From the NCBI RefSeq assembly GCF_026162365.1, contig NZ_JAOANW010000009.1, forward strand, positions 124,001-188,000: a stretch of 64,000 nucleotides of DNA. The letters run 5' to 3'. The stretch is from Nitratireductor luteus. GTDB lineage: Bacteria > Pseudomonadota > Alphaproteobacteria > Rhizobiales > Rhizobiaceae. A program made the translations under genes and the position numbers. The notes under the pieces were generated by a model, which did not search any database, was not told where the DNA came from, and saw only the letters and a list, made by a program, of their open reading frames with translations. Positions 1 to 7,911 of the stretch are shown here, one piece after another (position 1 is the first letter of the stretch; every line of letters begins with the position of its first letter).

Positions 1-1
1 C

Positions 2-175
2 GGCAACATCAACCACGTCACCCGCGTCATGACGACAGCGATCGCGCTCGAAACCTCGAAGGGCAATCTGGCGCTGGCACTGGCGCTCGGAGCCATCCTC
101 ATGCTCATCGCTATTTCCGTAAACGCGGCGGTAGGCCTCTTGGGCGTCAGGTCGGAGCGTGTCGCTCATGCCTGA
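2..175 (+). CDS. tupB: Tungstate ABC transporter permease TupB, C-terminal end (partial)
   Basis: Only the last 57 residues lie in the window; the gene starts upstream. The fragment reads as the end of an inner-membrane permease: a polar stretch (HVTRVMTTAIALETSKG), then a hydrophobic segment (ALALALGAILMLIAISVNA) and a short tail. The name rests on position: its stop overlaps the start of an ABC ATPase, which is followed by a TupA-type binding protein. The permease would form the channel through which tungstate is imported. Identity as TupB is inferred from the operon; the fragment alone could only be called an ABC permease. Confidence 0.75.
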   Translation, partial: GNINHVTRVMTTAIALETSKGNLALALALGAILMLIAISVNAAVGLLGVRSERVAHA

Positions 176-962
176 CGCCGCCCTCGCCCATTCCCTCGAG
201 CCCCGCATCGCCCCAGCGGAAGGTTCGGCCGGAGCGGATACCGGCTCCGTCCTGCCGGTGAGCGCGGCGGGCCTGGTTTTCACCGTGAATGGCAAACGCC
301 TCGTTGATATCGACCGTCTGACGCTGCGGGCGGGCGGGCCGACCATCATCATGGGGCCGAACGGCGCCGGCAAGAGCCTGCTCTTGCGCCTTCTGCACGG
401 CCTCATCGAGGCCAGCGAAGGTACGGTGCTATTCAACACCCAACCGATGAATGCGCGGGTGCGCCGCCGGCAGGCCATGGTATTTCAGCGTCCGGTGGTC
501 CTGCGCCGCTCGGTGCAGGCCAATATTGATTATGCGCTGGCCGCCGCACAGGGATACCGCGGGCCCAGCCGGCGCGGACGGCTGCGCGAACTTCTCGAAA
601 TGGGCGGGCTGGCCGACATGGCGCGGCAGCGCGCGCGCACGCTTTCCGGCGGGGAGCAACAGCGGCTCGCCCTGGTGCGCGCAGTTGCCGCCTCACCCGA
701 TCTGCTCTTCCTGGACGAGCCGACATCGAGCCTCGATCCCGCCTCGACGCATCGGATCGAAGCCCTGATCCACCGCTTTGCGGACGAAGGCACGAAGATC
801 GTGATGGTGACGCATGATCTGGGCCAAGCGCGCCGTCTCGCCGGCGAGGTCGTGTTCATGCATCGCGGGAAAGTAACCGAGCAAACGCCGGCGAATGTCT
901 TTTTCGACGCTCCCTCATCACCGGCAGCCCGAGACTTCATCACCGGCGGGCTGCTGGTTTGA
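159..962 (+). CDS. tupC: Tungstate ABC transporter ATP-binding protein
   Basis: ABC ATPase of 267 residues that powers tungstate import. Visible motifs are Walker A GPNGAGKS (residues 66-73), Q-loop VFQRP (Q110), signature LSGGEQ (162-167), Walker B LLFLDE (182-187) and the switch histidine in VTHD (H219). The reading frame opens with GTG at 159; an ATG at 168 is an alternative start. Both overlap the stop of the permease gene, so translation is probably coupled. The roughly 35-residue N-terminal extension before the ABC fold is weakly conserved in character and may be partly untranslated. Nearest families are TupC/WtpC; specificity comes from the following TupA gene. Confidence 0.9.
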   Translation: MSLMPDAALAHSLEPRIAPAEGSAGADTGSVLPVSAAGLVFTVNGKRLVDIDRLTLRAGGPTIIMGPNGAGKSLLLRLLHGLIEASEGTVLFNTQPMNARVRRRQAMVFQRPVVLRRSVQANIDYALAAAQGYRGPSRRGRLRELLEMGGLADMARQRARTLSGGEQQRLALVRAVAASPDLLFLDEPTSSLDPASTHRIEALIHRFADEGTKIVMVTHDLGQARRLAGEVVFMHRGKVTEQTPANVFFDAPSSPAARDFITGGLLV

Positions 963-986
963 ACAAATTCAGATTTGGAGGAAACG

Positions 987-1820
987 ATGGTAAATCCGCG
1001 CCCGCTGCTCGCCTTTGCCGCCATGCTGGCCATCCACTTTATAGTGGGACCGGCCGTAAGCGTGGCGCAAGACCGCTTTATCATCGTCCAGTCGACGACA
1101 TCGACGGAGAATTCCGGCCTGTTCGATACGATCCTCCCGGCATTCGCCGATGAATCCGGCATCGAGGTGCGTGTCGTCGCGGTTGGCACGGGCCAGGCGA
1201 TCAAGAATGCTCAAAACGGCGACGGCGACGTTCTTCTGGTGCATGCCAGGCCAGCGGAGGAAAAGTTCGTCGCCGACGGGTGGGGCGTGCAACGGTTCGA
1301 CGTGATGTACAACGATTTCGTCGTGGTCGGACCGGAGGATGATCCTGCCGGCGTCGGCGGATCACGGGATGCTGTCGCCGCGCTGCGGAAAATCGGAGAA
1401 AGCAAGGCGCCCTTCGCCTCGCGCGGCGACGATTCGGGCACGCACAAGGCCGAACTGCAGCTGTGGAAGGAGACCGGGATCGATGTCGGGTCGGCGTCGG
1501 GAGAATGGTACCGCGAGACCGGCTCCGGAATGGGGGCGACGCTCAACACCGCAATTGGCATGGGCGCCTATGCGCTGACCGACCGCGCCACCTGGATCTC
1601 CTATGGGAACAAGGCCGGCCACAAAGTATTGGTCGAAGGCGATCCGAAGCTCTTCAATCAATACGGCGTCATTCTCGTCAATCCGGACAAGCACCCCAAC
1701 GTGAAGGCAGAGGAAGGGCAGGCTTTCATCGACTGGCTGACGGGTCCGGAAGGCCAGGCAGCCATCGCCGGCTTCAAGGACGGCGACCAGCAGCTCTTTT
1801 TTCCGAACGCCCGGAGATAG
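987..1820 (+). CDS. tupA: Tungstate-binding periplasmic protein TupA
   Basis: Periplasmic solute-binding protein of 277 residues that delivers tungstate to the TupBC importer. It has a signal peptide (hydrophobic LLAFAAMLAIHFIVG and a likely cleavage after VAQ), then the family hallmark VQSTTSTENSGLF near the mature N-terminus, which forms part of the oxyanion pocket. NDFVVVGP, SRGDDSGTHKAEL and a late YGVILVNPDKHP also match TupA. The start at 987 is chosen because GGAGG (977-981) sits 5 nt before it; a TTG at 975 would lie on the ribosome site. The gene is last in tupBCA, 24 nt after tupC. Family members bind tungstate tightly and discriminate against molybdate. Confidence 0.92.
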   Translation: MVNPRPLLAFAAMLAIHFIVGPAVSVAQDRFIIVQSTTSTENSGLFDTILPAFADESGIEVRVVAVGTGQAIKNAQNGDGDVLLVHARPAEEKFVADGWGVQRFDVMYNDFVVVGPEDDPAGVGGSRDAVAALRKIGESKAPFASRGDDSGTHKAELQLWKETGIDVGSASGEWYRETGSGMGATLNTAIGMGAYALTDRATWISYGNKAGHKVLVEGDPKLFNQYGVILVNPDKHPNVKAEEGQAFIDWLTGPEGQAAIAGFKDGDQQLFFPNARR

Positions 1821-1872
1821 AGCCATTCCACGAAAAGTCGAAGCCGGTTTTCCGTCCGGAGTTGCGTAGAGT
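1819..1872. repeat. Short intergenic palindromic repeat of rhizobial type
   Basis: The sequence just after the tupA stop contains ATTCCACGAAAAGTCGAAGC followed by CGGTTTTCCGTCCGGA. It resembles a small palindromic element that I recognise from intergenic regions of many rhizobia (general form GAATTCC-GAAAAGTG-GAAGCGGTTTTCC). This is recognition from memory of the family, not a database match. Confidence 0.5.
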
Positions 1873-1882
1873 GATACAGCTG

Positions 1883-1919
1883 GATCGGTTCAGCGTTTCC
1901 GTGAGACAGTGAATCGATC
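1883..1919. terminator. Possible bidirectional terminator hairpin
   Basis: GATCGGTTCA (1883-1892) can pair with TGAATCGATC (1910-1919), a 10-bp stem with one G-T pair and a 17-nt loop. It lies between the convergent tupA and regulator genes and overlaps the regulator's stop codon. There is no T-run, so the call is tentative. Confidence 0.35.
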
Positions 1920-2808
1920 ACCCTGCATCGCTGTTGAAATGGACGCGCCCAAGCCCACTGATATCGTAACCCATCAGTTCGCCGGCCCGGTCGGCAAACG
2001 GCTTTCCCGAAAGAAAGCGCATGAAAGTCTGAAACGGCGCTTCGAAATAGTCACGGCGCCAGACCAATATGTCGAACCGCTCCTCGAGAAGCGGTACGAA
2101 GCCAAGACGATAGCGCGCCGCCATCGCCGCCAGGCCGAAGGCCACATGAGCCTTGTCCTCCTGCACCTGCAGCGCGGCCTCGTCCTCCGTGAGCGCCGGA
2201 GAGGCGGGCCCCGCCAATGCTGCCACGTCGATACCCGCCTCTCCGGCTAAGGTCTCGAACAGGCGCTGGCTGGCGGCGCTCCGCTGGCGGCGCACGACAC
2301 GGAGACCGGCAATGTCGCGCAAGCCCGTCACCGCCTGAGGATTGCCCGCGGCCACGACCAGGCCACGCTGACGGCGCGCGAACTCGATCAGCACCGTTGG
2401 CCGATCGCCCACCGCGCGCCTCGCCGTGTCGGTGTTCCACGCCCCCTCACCCTCATGCACATGCATGGCGCAGGCAACCGCCTCCCCGCGGGAAAGGCGC
2501 TCCACGCCATCCAGGCTGCCGTCGAAAAAGGCTGCGATGCCGCTGCCGGATTCGCGCAACGCCCACTCGAGCAGCGGATCGTGGCTGCCGGCCAGGATCA
2601 GCGGCACGCGTGCGGTCGGTGCCGTCGGTCCGGAACGCGAGGCCGCAATCCAGGCCGCGACCTCGCCGCGCGGGAACAAGAGTTTGCCGACGACCCGGAC
2701 GCAAGGCACATCACCGCTGGCGGCAAGGTCATAGACCTTGCGCTCCTTGATGCGCAGCAGATCGGCAAGCTCGCGCGTGGTCAGGTAATCGGGTTCCGTC
2801 GCCGTCAT
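1918..2808 (-). CDS. HTH regulator with periplasmic-binding-protein-like oxyanion domain
   Basis: A 296-residue protein with an N-terminal excisionase/MerR-type helix-turn-helix (LTTRELADLLRIKERKVYDL, roughly residues 9-28, then GKLLFPRGEVAAWI) fused to a PBP-like domain of the molybdate/tungstate-binding type (PLLEERFDILVWRRDYFEAP near the C-terminus). Such fusions are found beside tungstate/molybdate transporters and are thought to sense the oxyanion and control uptake or cofactor genes; that role is inferred here. The start at 2808 is chosen because ATG and the preceding tusA stop form an ATGA overlap. The frame is open further upstream but that part lies within tusA. It converges on tupBCA. 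Confidence 0.85.
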   Translation of the reverse strand: MTATEPDYLTTRELADLLRIKERKVYDLAASGDVPCVRVVGKLLFPRGEVAAWIAASRSGPTAPTARVPLILAGSHDPLLEWALRESGSGIAAFFDGSLDGVERLSRGEAVACAMHVHEGEGAWNTDTARRAVGDRPTVLIEFARRQRGLVVAAGNPQAVTGLRDIAGLRVVRRQRSAASQRLFETLAGEAGIDVAALAGPASPALTEDEAALQVQEDKAHVAFGLAAMAARYRLGFVPLLEERFDILVWRRDYFEAPFQTFMRFLSGKPFADRAGELMGYDISGLGRVHFNSDAG

Positions 2809-3038
2809 GCCGCCCCGGCCTTCTCGATGCGGAAGATGAGGCGGTCGCCATCGCGAAGCGAGCCCTCGAGCCGGTCGCCGGTTTCGTTGAGCAGGTTGGG
2901 AATGTCGATTGCCGCCAGCGGATCGGTGCAATGGACTTCGAGCCGGCTGCCCGGCGTCAGCCGGCTCAGCGCCTTGCGCGTCTTGAGAGCTGGAAGCGGG
3001 CATTTCAGCCCCGAGAGATCGAGAATATCGGTTGTCAT
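2805..3038 (-). CDS. TusA-family sulfurtransferase-like protein
   Basis: Small cytosolic protein of 77 residues with the TusA/SirA signature: LDLSGLKCPLPALKTRKAL, where the CPLP motif (Cys13) is the persulfide-carrying cysteine in the family. Length matches TusA (about 80 residues). It sits between moeA and the HTH/PBP regulator, overlapping the latter by ATGA, in a set of molybdenum/tungsten cofactor genes. A role in sulfur transfer to cofactor biosynthesis or to FdhD is plausible, since FdhD sulfurates the formate dehydrogenase cofactor; this is inference. It could instead serve tRNA thiolation. Confidence 0.85.
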   Translation of the reverse strand: MTTDILDLSGLKCPLPALKTRKALSRLTPGSRLEVHCTDPLAAIDIPNLLNETGDRLEGSLRDGDRLIFRIEKAGAA

Positions 3039-3090
3039 GACGCGACGTTGGTCCAGCCCGGCGTGCTTGTCAATTTGCCGCCTGTCATGG

Positions 3091-4347
3091 TCAGAACATG
3101 CTCGAATATGGGAGGAACCGCACCGTATCGCCGCGGCTTACCTCGACGGTCTCTTCATCGAGCTCGATCAGCCCGTCCGTTTCGACGAGCGAGGACAGGA
3201 GACCTGCGCCTTCGCGCGGAAACTTTACCGCTTCCATAACGCCATCCTCGCCCGGTCGAAGATTGGCGCGCACATATTCCCTGCGCCCCGGCTTCTTGCG
3301 ATAGGTGAATGCTGCGCGTAGCGGCGTGAACAGCGGGGGCGGATCGATTGCGCCGGCGAGCGCCAGCACCGCCGCACGGGCAATATGGGCGAAGGTGACG
3401 AAGCTCGCCACCGGATTGCCAGGCAGTCCGATGAACGGCATGCCCCTGACCACACCCATGGCAACAGGCCGGCCGGGCTTGATCGCCACGCGCCAGAAGA
3501 CCAGGGACCCGACGCTCTCTACCGCGGCTTTCACGTAATCTGCCTCGCCGGTCGAAACGCCGCCGGACGCGAGAATAAGATCATAATCCGCCGCGGCGTT
3601 CTCCAGCGCATCGGCGATGGGCGCTTGATCATCATCCAGAATGCCGAAATCGCCGACGGCGCAGCCGAGCCGTGCGAGCATCGCCGTCAGCATGAAGCGG
3701 TTGGAATCGAAGAGCTGCGCAGGCCCGCGCGCGGCACCCGGCTCCACGATCTCGTTGCCGGTCGAAAACACGGCCACGCGGACCGGGCGGCGAACCTTCA
3801 CTGCGGTCACGCCCAGTGCGGCCGCCAGCGCAACGTCCTGCGGGCGCAGCCGCTGCCCCTGCCGCAGCACGGTCTGGCCCTGCGCGATGTCTTCGCCTTG
3901 CGGGCGCACATTAGCGCCACGGCGCAGGCCGGGCGGCAGGATCACGCGGCCCTCGCCGGCCTGTTGCACGTCCTCCTGCATGAAAACCGTGTCGGCGCCT
4001 TCGGGCATCGGCGCGCCGGTGAAGATGCGCACGGTCTGACCAGCGGCAATCCTCAAGCGCTCGGGCGAACCCGCCTGCAAACGCCCGGAAACAGCGAACG
4101 CACGCGGCGCATCCCGCGGAATCTCGCCGCCGGCCAGCGCATAGCCATCGACCGCCGAATTGGTGTAGGGCGGCAGCGCGATCGGCGCGACAATGTTTTC
4201 GGCCAGCACCCGGCCGTCGGCCGAAGCGATCGGAACGCTCTCCGTCTCCTCCACCGCGCCGAGCCGCGATCGGATCAGCGCAACGGTTTCGTCGACCGGC
4301 ATCAGCGGACCGCCGAAGGCAAAGCAGTCGTCGGAAAGTTGCGCCAT
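3091..4347 (-). CDS. moeA: Molybdopterin molybdenumtransferase MoeA
   Basis: A 418-residue enzyme that inserts molybdate into adenylylated molybdopterin. Recognisable segments are PPYTNSAVDGYAL in the N-terminal part, IFTGAPMPEGADTVFMQED, VFSTGNEIVEPG, the MPT-binding loop SGGVSTGEADYVK and GLPGNPVASFV; the C-terminal domain follows (YRKKPGRREYVRA). Length is typical (about 400). The frame is open for 46 codons upstream, but the family-like start MAQLSDDCFAFGGPLM at 4347 is chosen; AAGGAG lies 12 nt before it. The gene is divergent from fdhD and precedes tusA on the same strand, consistent with a cofactor operon. Confidence 0.95.
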   Translation of the reverse strand: MAQLSDDCFAFGGPLMPVDETVALIRSRLGAVEETESVPIASADGRVLAENIVAPIALPPYTNSAVDGYALAGGEIPRDAPRAFAVSGRLQAGSPERLRIAAGQTVRIFTGAPMPEGADTVFMQEDVQQAGEGRVILPPGLRRGANVRPQGEDIAQGQTVLRQGQRLRPQDVALAAALGVTAVKVRRPVRVAVFSTGNEIVEPGAARGPAQLFDSNRFMLTAMLARLGCAVGDFGILDDDQAPIADALENAAADYDLILASGGVSTGEADYVKAAVESVGSLVFWRVAIKPGRPVAMGVVRGMPFIGLPGNPVASFVTFAHIARAAVLALAGAIDPPPLFTPLRAAFTYRKKPGRREYVRANLRPGEDGVMEAVKFPREGAGLLSSLVETDGLIELDEETVEVSRGDTVRFLPYSSMF

Positions 4348-4543
4348 GAGGCTGTCAGTCTCCTTGCCGCGAGCTGATGGGAAGAATCGGAGTTGGAATA
4401 CCGCCCTGCATCCCCGAATCCTCCCGGACCTTGCTACAACTAGCAAATCATTTGCCGCGCCCCACATGCAATAGCGCTGCGCCAAAGCGATTTCTTTTCC
4501 CAGGCGGATGCTTTAGTTCTAAGGCGTGACTGCTGGAGAAGAC

Positions 4544-5437
4544 ATGTACGAGACAACCGCCGGAAATCAATCCCTGACGATCATGCCCCGGCCTGAAGAT
4601 CCGCGCCTGACCGAGCGCGTGGCGGGCATCGATCACACCGGCCAGCCGATCGAGGTGAACGTTCCGGTCGAGCGCGCCCTGACGCTCTATCTGAACGCCC
4701 AGGAGATCGTCACCATGATGACGATCAACGACTATCCCGAATATCTGGCGCTCGGCTATCTGCTCAACCAGAACATGCTCAAGCCGGACGACGTGGTGAC
4801 CGGCGTCGACTACGACGAGGACATCGAAACCGTCGTCGTGCGCACCGAACGCAACACCAATTACGAGCAGAAGCTGAAGAAGAAGACGCTCACCTCGGGC
4901 TGCGCCCAGGGCACCGCCTTCGGCGACCTCATGGAGGCCATCGACCACATCATGCTGCCGGAGGCGGAATTGCGCACCTCCTGGCTCTACGAGATGACCC
5001 GCACCATCAACACGACGCCTTCGCTTTATCTCGAAGCCGGCGCGATCCACGGCTGCGTGCTTTGCGTCAAGGGCGAGCCCGTCTGCTATATGGAAGATGT
5101 TGGCCGCCACAATGCCGTCGACAAGATTGCCGGCTGGATGTTCCGCCACGGCGTCGATGCCGGCGACAAGATCCTCTATACGACCGGCCGCCTCACATCC
5201 GAAATGACGATCAAGACAGTGCGCATGGGCATTCCGATCCTGGTATCCCGCTCCGGCTTCACCGCCTGGGGCGTGGCCCTTGCCCGTCAGGTCGGCCTGA
5301 CCCTGGTCGGGCGCGCGCGCGGCAAGCGCTTCACCGTTCTGTCCGGCCAGGAGCGCCTGGTCTACGACCAGGATCTTGCGGCGGTCGAAGAAGAATCTCC
5401 CCGCCACCAGCGCAAGGCTGCCGGCAATGCCGATTGA
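4544..5437 (+). CDS. fdhD: Formate dehydrogenase accessory sulfurtransferase FdhD
   Basis: FdhD passes sulfur from a cysteine desulfurase to the molybdenum cofactor of formate dehydrogenase. This 297-residue protein shows the essential CxxC motif in [10 protein letters not shown], with [17 protein letters not shown] and [11 protein letters not shown] nearby, all typical of the family. The start at 4544 has GGAG (4535-4538) 5 nt upstream; a GTG at 4526 lies too close to its own purine run. The last 11 nt overlap mobA, so the two are probably cotranslated. It indicates that the genome encodes a Mo/W-dependent formate dehydrogenase, which is not in the window. Confidence 0.95.
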   Translation: MYETTAGNQSLTIMPRPEDPRLTERVAGIDHTGQPIEVNVPVERALTLYLNAQEIVTMMTINDYPEYLALGYLLNQNMLKPDDVVTGVDYDEDIETVVVRTERNTNYEQKLKKKTLTSGCAQGTAFGDLMEAIDHIMLPEAELRTSWLYEMTRTINTTPSLYLEAGAIHGCVLCVKGEPVCYMEDVGRHNAVDKIAGWMFRHGVDAGDKILYTTGRLTSEMTIKTVRMGIPILVSRSGFTAWGVALARQVGLTLVGRARGKRFTVLSGQERLVYDQDLAAVEEESPRHQRKAAGNAD

Positions 5438-6065
5438 GGGGCCGACTGAAGCGCCCGCGGTGGGCGTCGTTCTGGCCGGCGGGCTCGCCCGGCGCATGGG
5501 CGGCGGCGACAAGACCATGCGCACGATCGCCGGGCGGCCGATTCTCGACCTGATCGTCGAGCGTCTGCGGCCGCAATGCGATGCGCTGATCCTCAACGCC
5601 AATGGCGATCCGATGCGCTTCGCCGGTTTCGGCCTGCCGGTTGTCGCCGACAGCGTGGCGGATTTTCCCGGCCCCCTCGCCGGCGTGCTTGCCGCGCTCG
5701 ACTGGACTGCGAACAACCTGCCCGACAACAACTGGGTCGTCAGCGTAGCTGGCGACTGCCCGTTCCTGCCGCGCGACCTCGTCGCTGGCCTGCAGCAGGC
5801 ACGGCGGAAAGAAGGCGCCGAGCTTGCGGTGGCGGCCTCGAACGAGCGGACGCATCCCGTGATCGGATTGTGGGACGTCAAGCTTCGCCATGCCCTGCGG
5901 CAGGCGCTGGTAGAGGAGGAAATCCGCAAGATCGACCGCTGGACCGCCCGCTACCGCGTTGCCGCCGTTAACTGGCCGACCGACCCCATCGATCCCTTTT
6001 TCAACGTCAACACCGTCGATGACTGGGGCGAAGCCGAACGCGCAGCAGCGATTGCGCTGAAATAA
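5427..6065 (+). CDS. mobA: Molybdenum cofactor guanylyltransferase MobA
   Basis: A 212-residue nucleotidyltransferase that attaches GMP to molybdopterin to form the guanine dinucleotide cofactor used by DMSO-reductase-family enzymes such as formate dehydrogenase. The signature [16 protein letters not shown] (GTP-binding loop) is near the N-terminus, followed by [15 protein letters not shown] and [10 protein letters not shown] at the end. ATG 5427 overlaps the end of fdhD by 11 nt and has AAGG 9 nt upstream; a TTG at 5376 in the same frame is less likely. Confidence 0.93.
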   Translation: MPIEGPTEAPAVGVVLAGGLARRMGGGDKTMRTIAGRPILDLIVERLRPQCDALILNANGDPMRFAGFGLPVVADSVADFPGPLAGVLAALDWTANNLPDNNWVVSVAGDCPFLPRDLVAGLQQARRKEGAELAVAASNERTHPVIGLWDVKLRHALRQALVEEEIRKIDRWTARYRVAAVNWPTDPIDPFFNVNTVDDWGEAERAAAIALK

Positions 6066-6409
6066 AAAGCCTCAACTTCTCTCCGGCCCCTGGTTTGCAG
6101 TTCAAATGAGGTTGTCCAATCGCTGTGAGCCCACCGCGGGAACGCAGCCCGGCAGTTCCGCCTCCGGCCCCGGCAAGACATCGCAGTGTAGCGAACTGCC
6201 GCTACGGTTTTGCCGCAGAGCCTGTCAGGGTTTTAATCCTCCAAAACCATCTAATTCTCGCTTAAAATCAACGAGTTGCGCGAAATATGAGGGGACCGGC
6301 GGCGTTGGTGGCCAATCGGAAATGGAAACACCGTCGTAAACGCACCAACCAGGAAGTTCTTCCATTCGCGCACGGGAACTAGACCCCATCGCGATATTGG
6401 AGAAGCGTC
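6066..6409. promoter_or_regulatory. Intergenic region before ugd, with TGTCAGG-type motif
   Basis: No convincing gene is seen in these 344 bases, which mark the boundary between the cofactor genes and the polysaccharide locus. The stretch from 6223 to 6242 reads TGTCAGGGTTTTAATCCTCC; a near copy (18 of 20 identical) lies on the opposite strand at 37695-37676. An AT-richer stretch follows (6243-6285). The ugd promoter is expected here but no clear -35/-10 pair was found. Confidence 0.4.
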
Positions 6410-7777
6410 TTGAGACTTGCTATAATTGGTTCCGGCTATGTCGGACTTGTAACAGGCGCATGCTTGGCTGACTTCGGCCACACGGTGGTCTGCGTGGACA
6501 AGAGCGCATCCAGGATCGATACGCTGCAGCGCGGGAAAATTCCGATCTACGAGCCCGGTCTCGACGCGATTGTCGCCCAGAACATGCGTGACGGTCGTCT
6601 ATCCTTCACCACGGATATCGCCGGTTCAGTCAAGGGCGCAGATGCCGTTTTCATAGCCGTGGGAACGCCCTCCCGACGCGGCGACGGCCACGCGGATCTC
6701 TCCTACGTCTACCAGGCCGCGCGTGAAATCGCCCAGGCCTTACAGGACAATACCGTCGTCGTAACGAAGTCGACCGTTCCCGTCGGCACAGGGGACGAGG
6801 TCGAGCGTATCATCCATGAAAGACGGCAGAGCAGCGTCATCAAAGTTGCCTCCAACCCGGAGTTTCTGCGCGAAGGCTCCGCCATTCAGGACTTCAAGCA
6901 TCCCGACAGAATCGTTATCGGCGTAGAGGATGAGCACGCACGCGCGGTGATGGCGGAAATCTACCGGCCGCTGTTTCTCAACAAATCGCCAATCCTGTTC
7001 ACCTCGCGCCGCTCGGCCGAGCTGATCAAATACGCCTCCAACGCGTTTCTTGCGATGAAAGTTACTTTCATAAACGAGATCTCGGATCTGTGTGAAAAGG
7101 TTGATGCGGACGTTCAGGAGGTGGCCCTCGGATTGGGCGCGGACAACCGCATCGGCCCGAAGTTCCTCCATGCCGGGCCGGGTTTCGGCGGCTCCTGCTT
7201 CCCGAAGGATGCGGTGGCTCTCGTCAAGACGGCGCAGGATTGTGACAGTCCGCTGCGTCTGATCGAAACGACGATAGCGATCAACGATACCCGCAAGCGC
7301 GCCATGGCGCGCCGTATCATCCAAGCCGCAGGCGGCAATGTCCGCGGCAAGACGATCGCTGTATTCGGGCTGACTTTCAAACCGAATACCGATGATATGC
7401 GTGAGGCGCCGTCAATCTCCATCATACAGGCACTTCAGGATGCCGGGGCCAATGTCAGCGCCTACGATCCGAAGGGCATGGATCAGGCGCGTGCGTTGTG
7501 GTCCGATGTCGCATTCCACGCGAGCCCCTATGAAGCCGCCCGAAACGCCAGCGCCATCTGCATCCTCACAGAATGGGAGCAGTTCCGGGCCCTGGACCTG
7601 CAACGGCTCGAGAAGGTGGTCGCACAGCCGGTCCTGGTCGACCTGCGAAATATCTATTCCGAAGAGGAAGTAACCCGCTTCGGTTTCGCCTATTCCGGAA
7701 TCGGCTCGAGGCCCAGAACGCCAACGCATTTTACCGATCTGGCGGCCGCTCGCGAAAGATTGGTCGAGGCCGTGTGA
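6410..7777 (+). CDS. ugd: UDP-glucose 6-dehydrogenase
   Basis: A 455-residue enzyme oxidising UDP-glucose to UDP-glucuronic acid with two NAD. The N-terminal Rossmann motif is GSGYVGLVTG (residues 7-16); STVPVGTG, ASNPEFLREGSAI and the catalytic cysteine in GPGFGGSCFPKDA (C263) follow, then the C-terminal domain (GLTFKPNTDDMREAPS). The start codon is TTG at 6410, with GGAG (6399-6402) 7 nt upstream; no ATG fits the family start. It provides an acidic sugar precursor for the exopolysaccharide, and also the substrate for the UDP-glucuronate 4-epimerase-like gene at about 50 kb. A strong hairpin follows. Confidence 0.95.
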   Translation: MRLAIIGSGYVGLVTGACLADFGHTVVCVDKSASRIDTLQRGKIPIYEPGLDAIVAQNMRDGRLSFTTDIAGSVKGADAVFIAVGTPSRRGDGHADLSYVYQAAREIAQALQDNTVVVTKSTVPVGTGDEVERIIHERRQSSVIKVASNPEFLREGSAIQDFKHPDRIVIGVEDEHARAVMAEIYRPLFLNKSPILFTSRRSAELIKYASNAFLAMKVTFINEISDLCEKVDADVQEVALGLGADNRIGPKFLHAGPGFGGSCFPKDAVALVKTAQDCDSPLRLIETTIAINDTRKRAMARRIIQAAGGNVRGKTIAVFGLTFKPNTDDMREAPSISIIQALQDAGANVSAYDPKGMDQARALWSDVAFHASPYEAARNASAICILTEWEQFRALDLQRLEKVVAQPVLVDLRNIYSEEEVTRFGFAYSGIGSRPRTPTHFTDLAAARERLVEAV

Positions 7778-7800
7778 CCAAGAACGGGTGGACGTCCGAG

Positions 7801-7831
7801 GGCCGACATCGCTTATGCAGCGGTGTCGGCC
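7801..7831. terminator. Strong hairpin between convergent ugd and the dehydratase
   Basis: GGCCGACATCGC (7801-7812) pairs with GCGGTGTCGGCC (7820-7831): a 12-bp stem with one T-G pair and a 7-nt loop, located 24 nt past the ugd stop and 80 nt before the 3' end of the convergent gene. There is no T-run, as is common in high-GC alphaproteobacteria, so it may act as a bidirectional stop. Confidence 0.6.
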
Positions 7832-7911
7832 TAATGCCGTAGCCTTTCGGAAATTGCCTGCCGCCCAAGAGAGGTATTCGAACGGCGGCGCCGCCGAGCG
7901 CCCGGCAAGCC

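Noticed and set aside
4448-5929. 493-residue open frame on the minus strand opposite fdhD and mobA
   Set aside because: It is antisense to two well-recognised genes, has low-complexity Arg/Ser/Asp-rich sequence and no motif; a shadow caused by high GC.
6223-6242. PhoB box (CTGTCAT repeats)
   Set aside because: Only one half-site resembles CTGTCA; the second half at 11-bp spacing is missing in this and the other copies.
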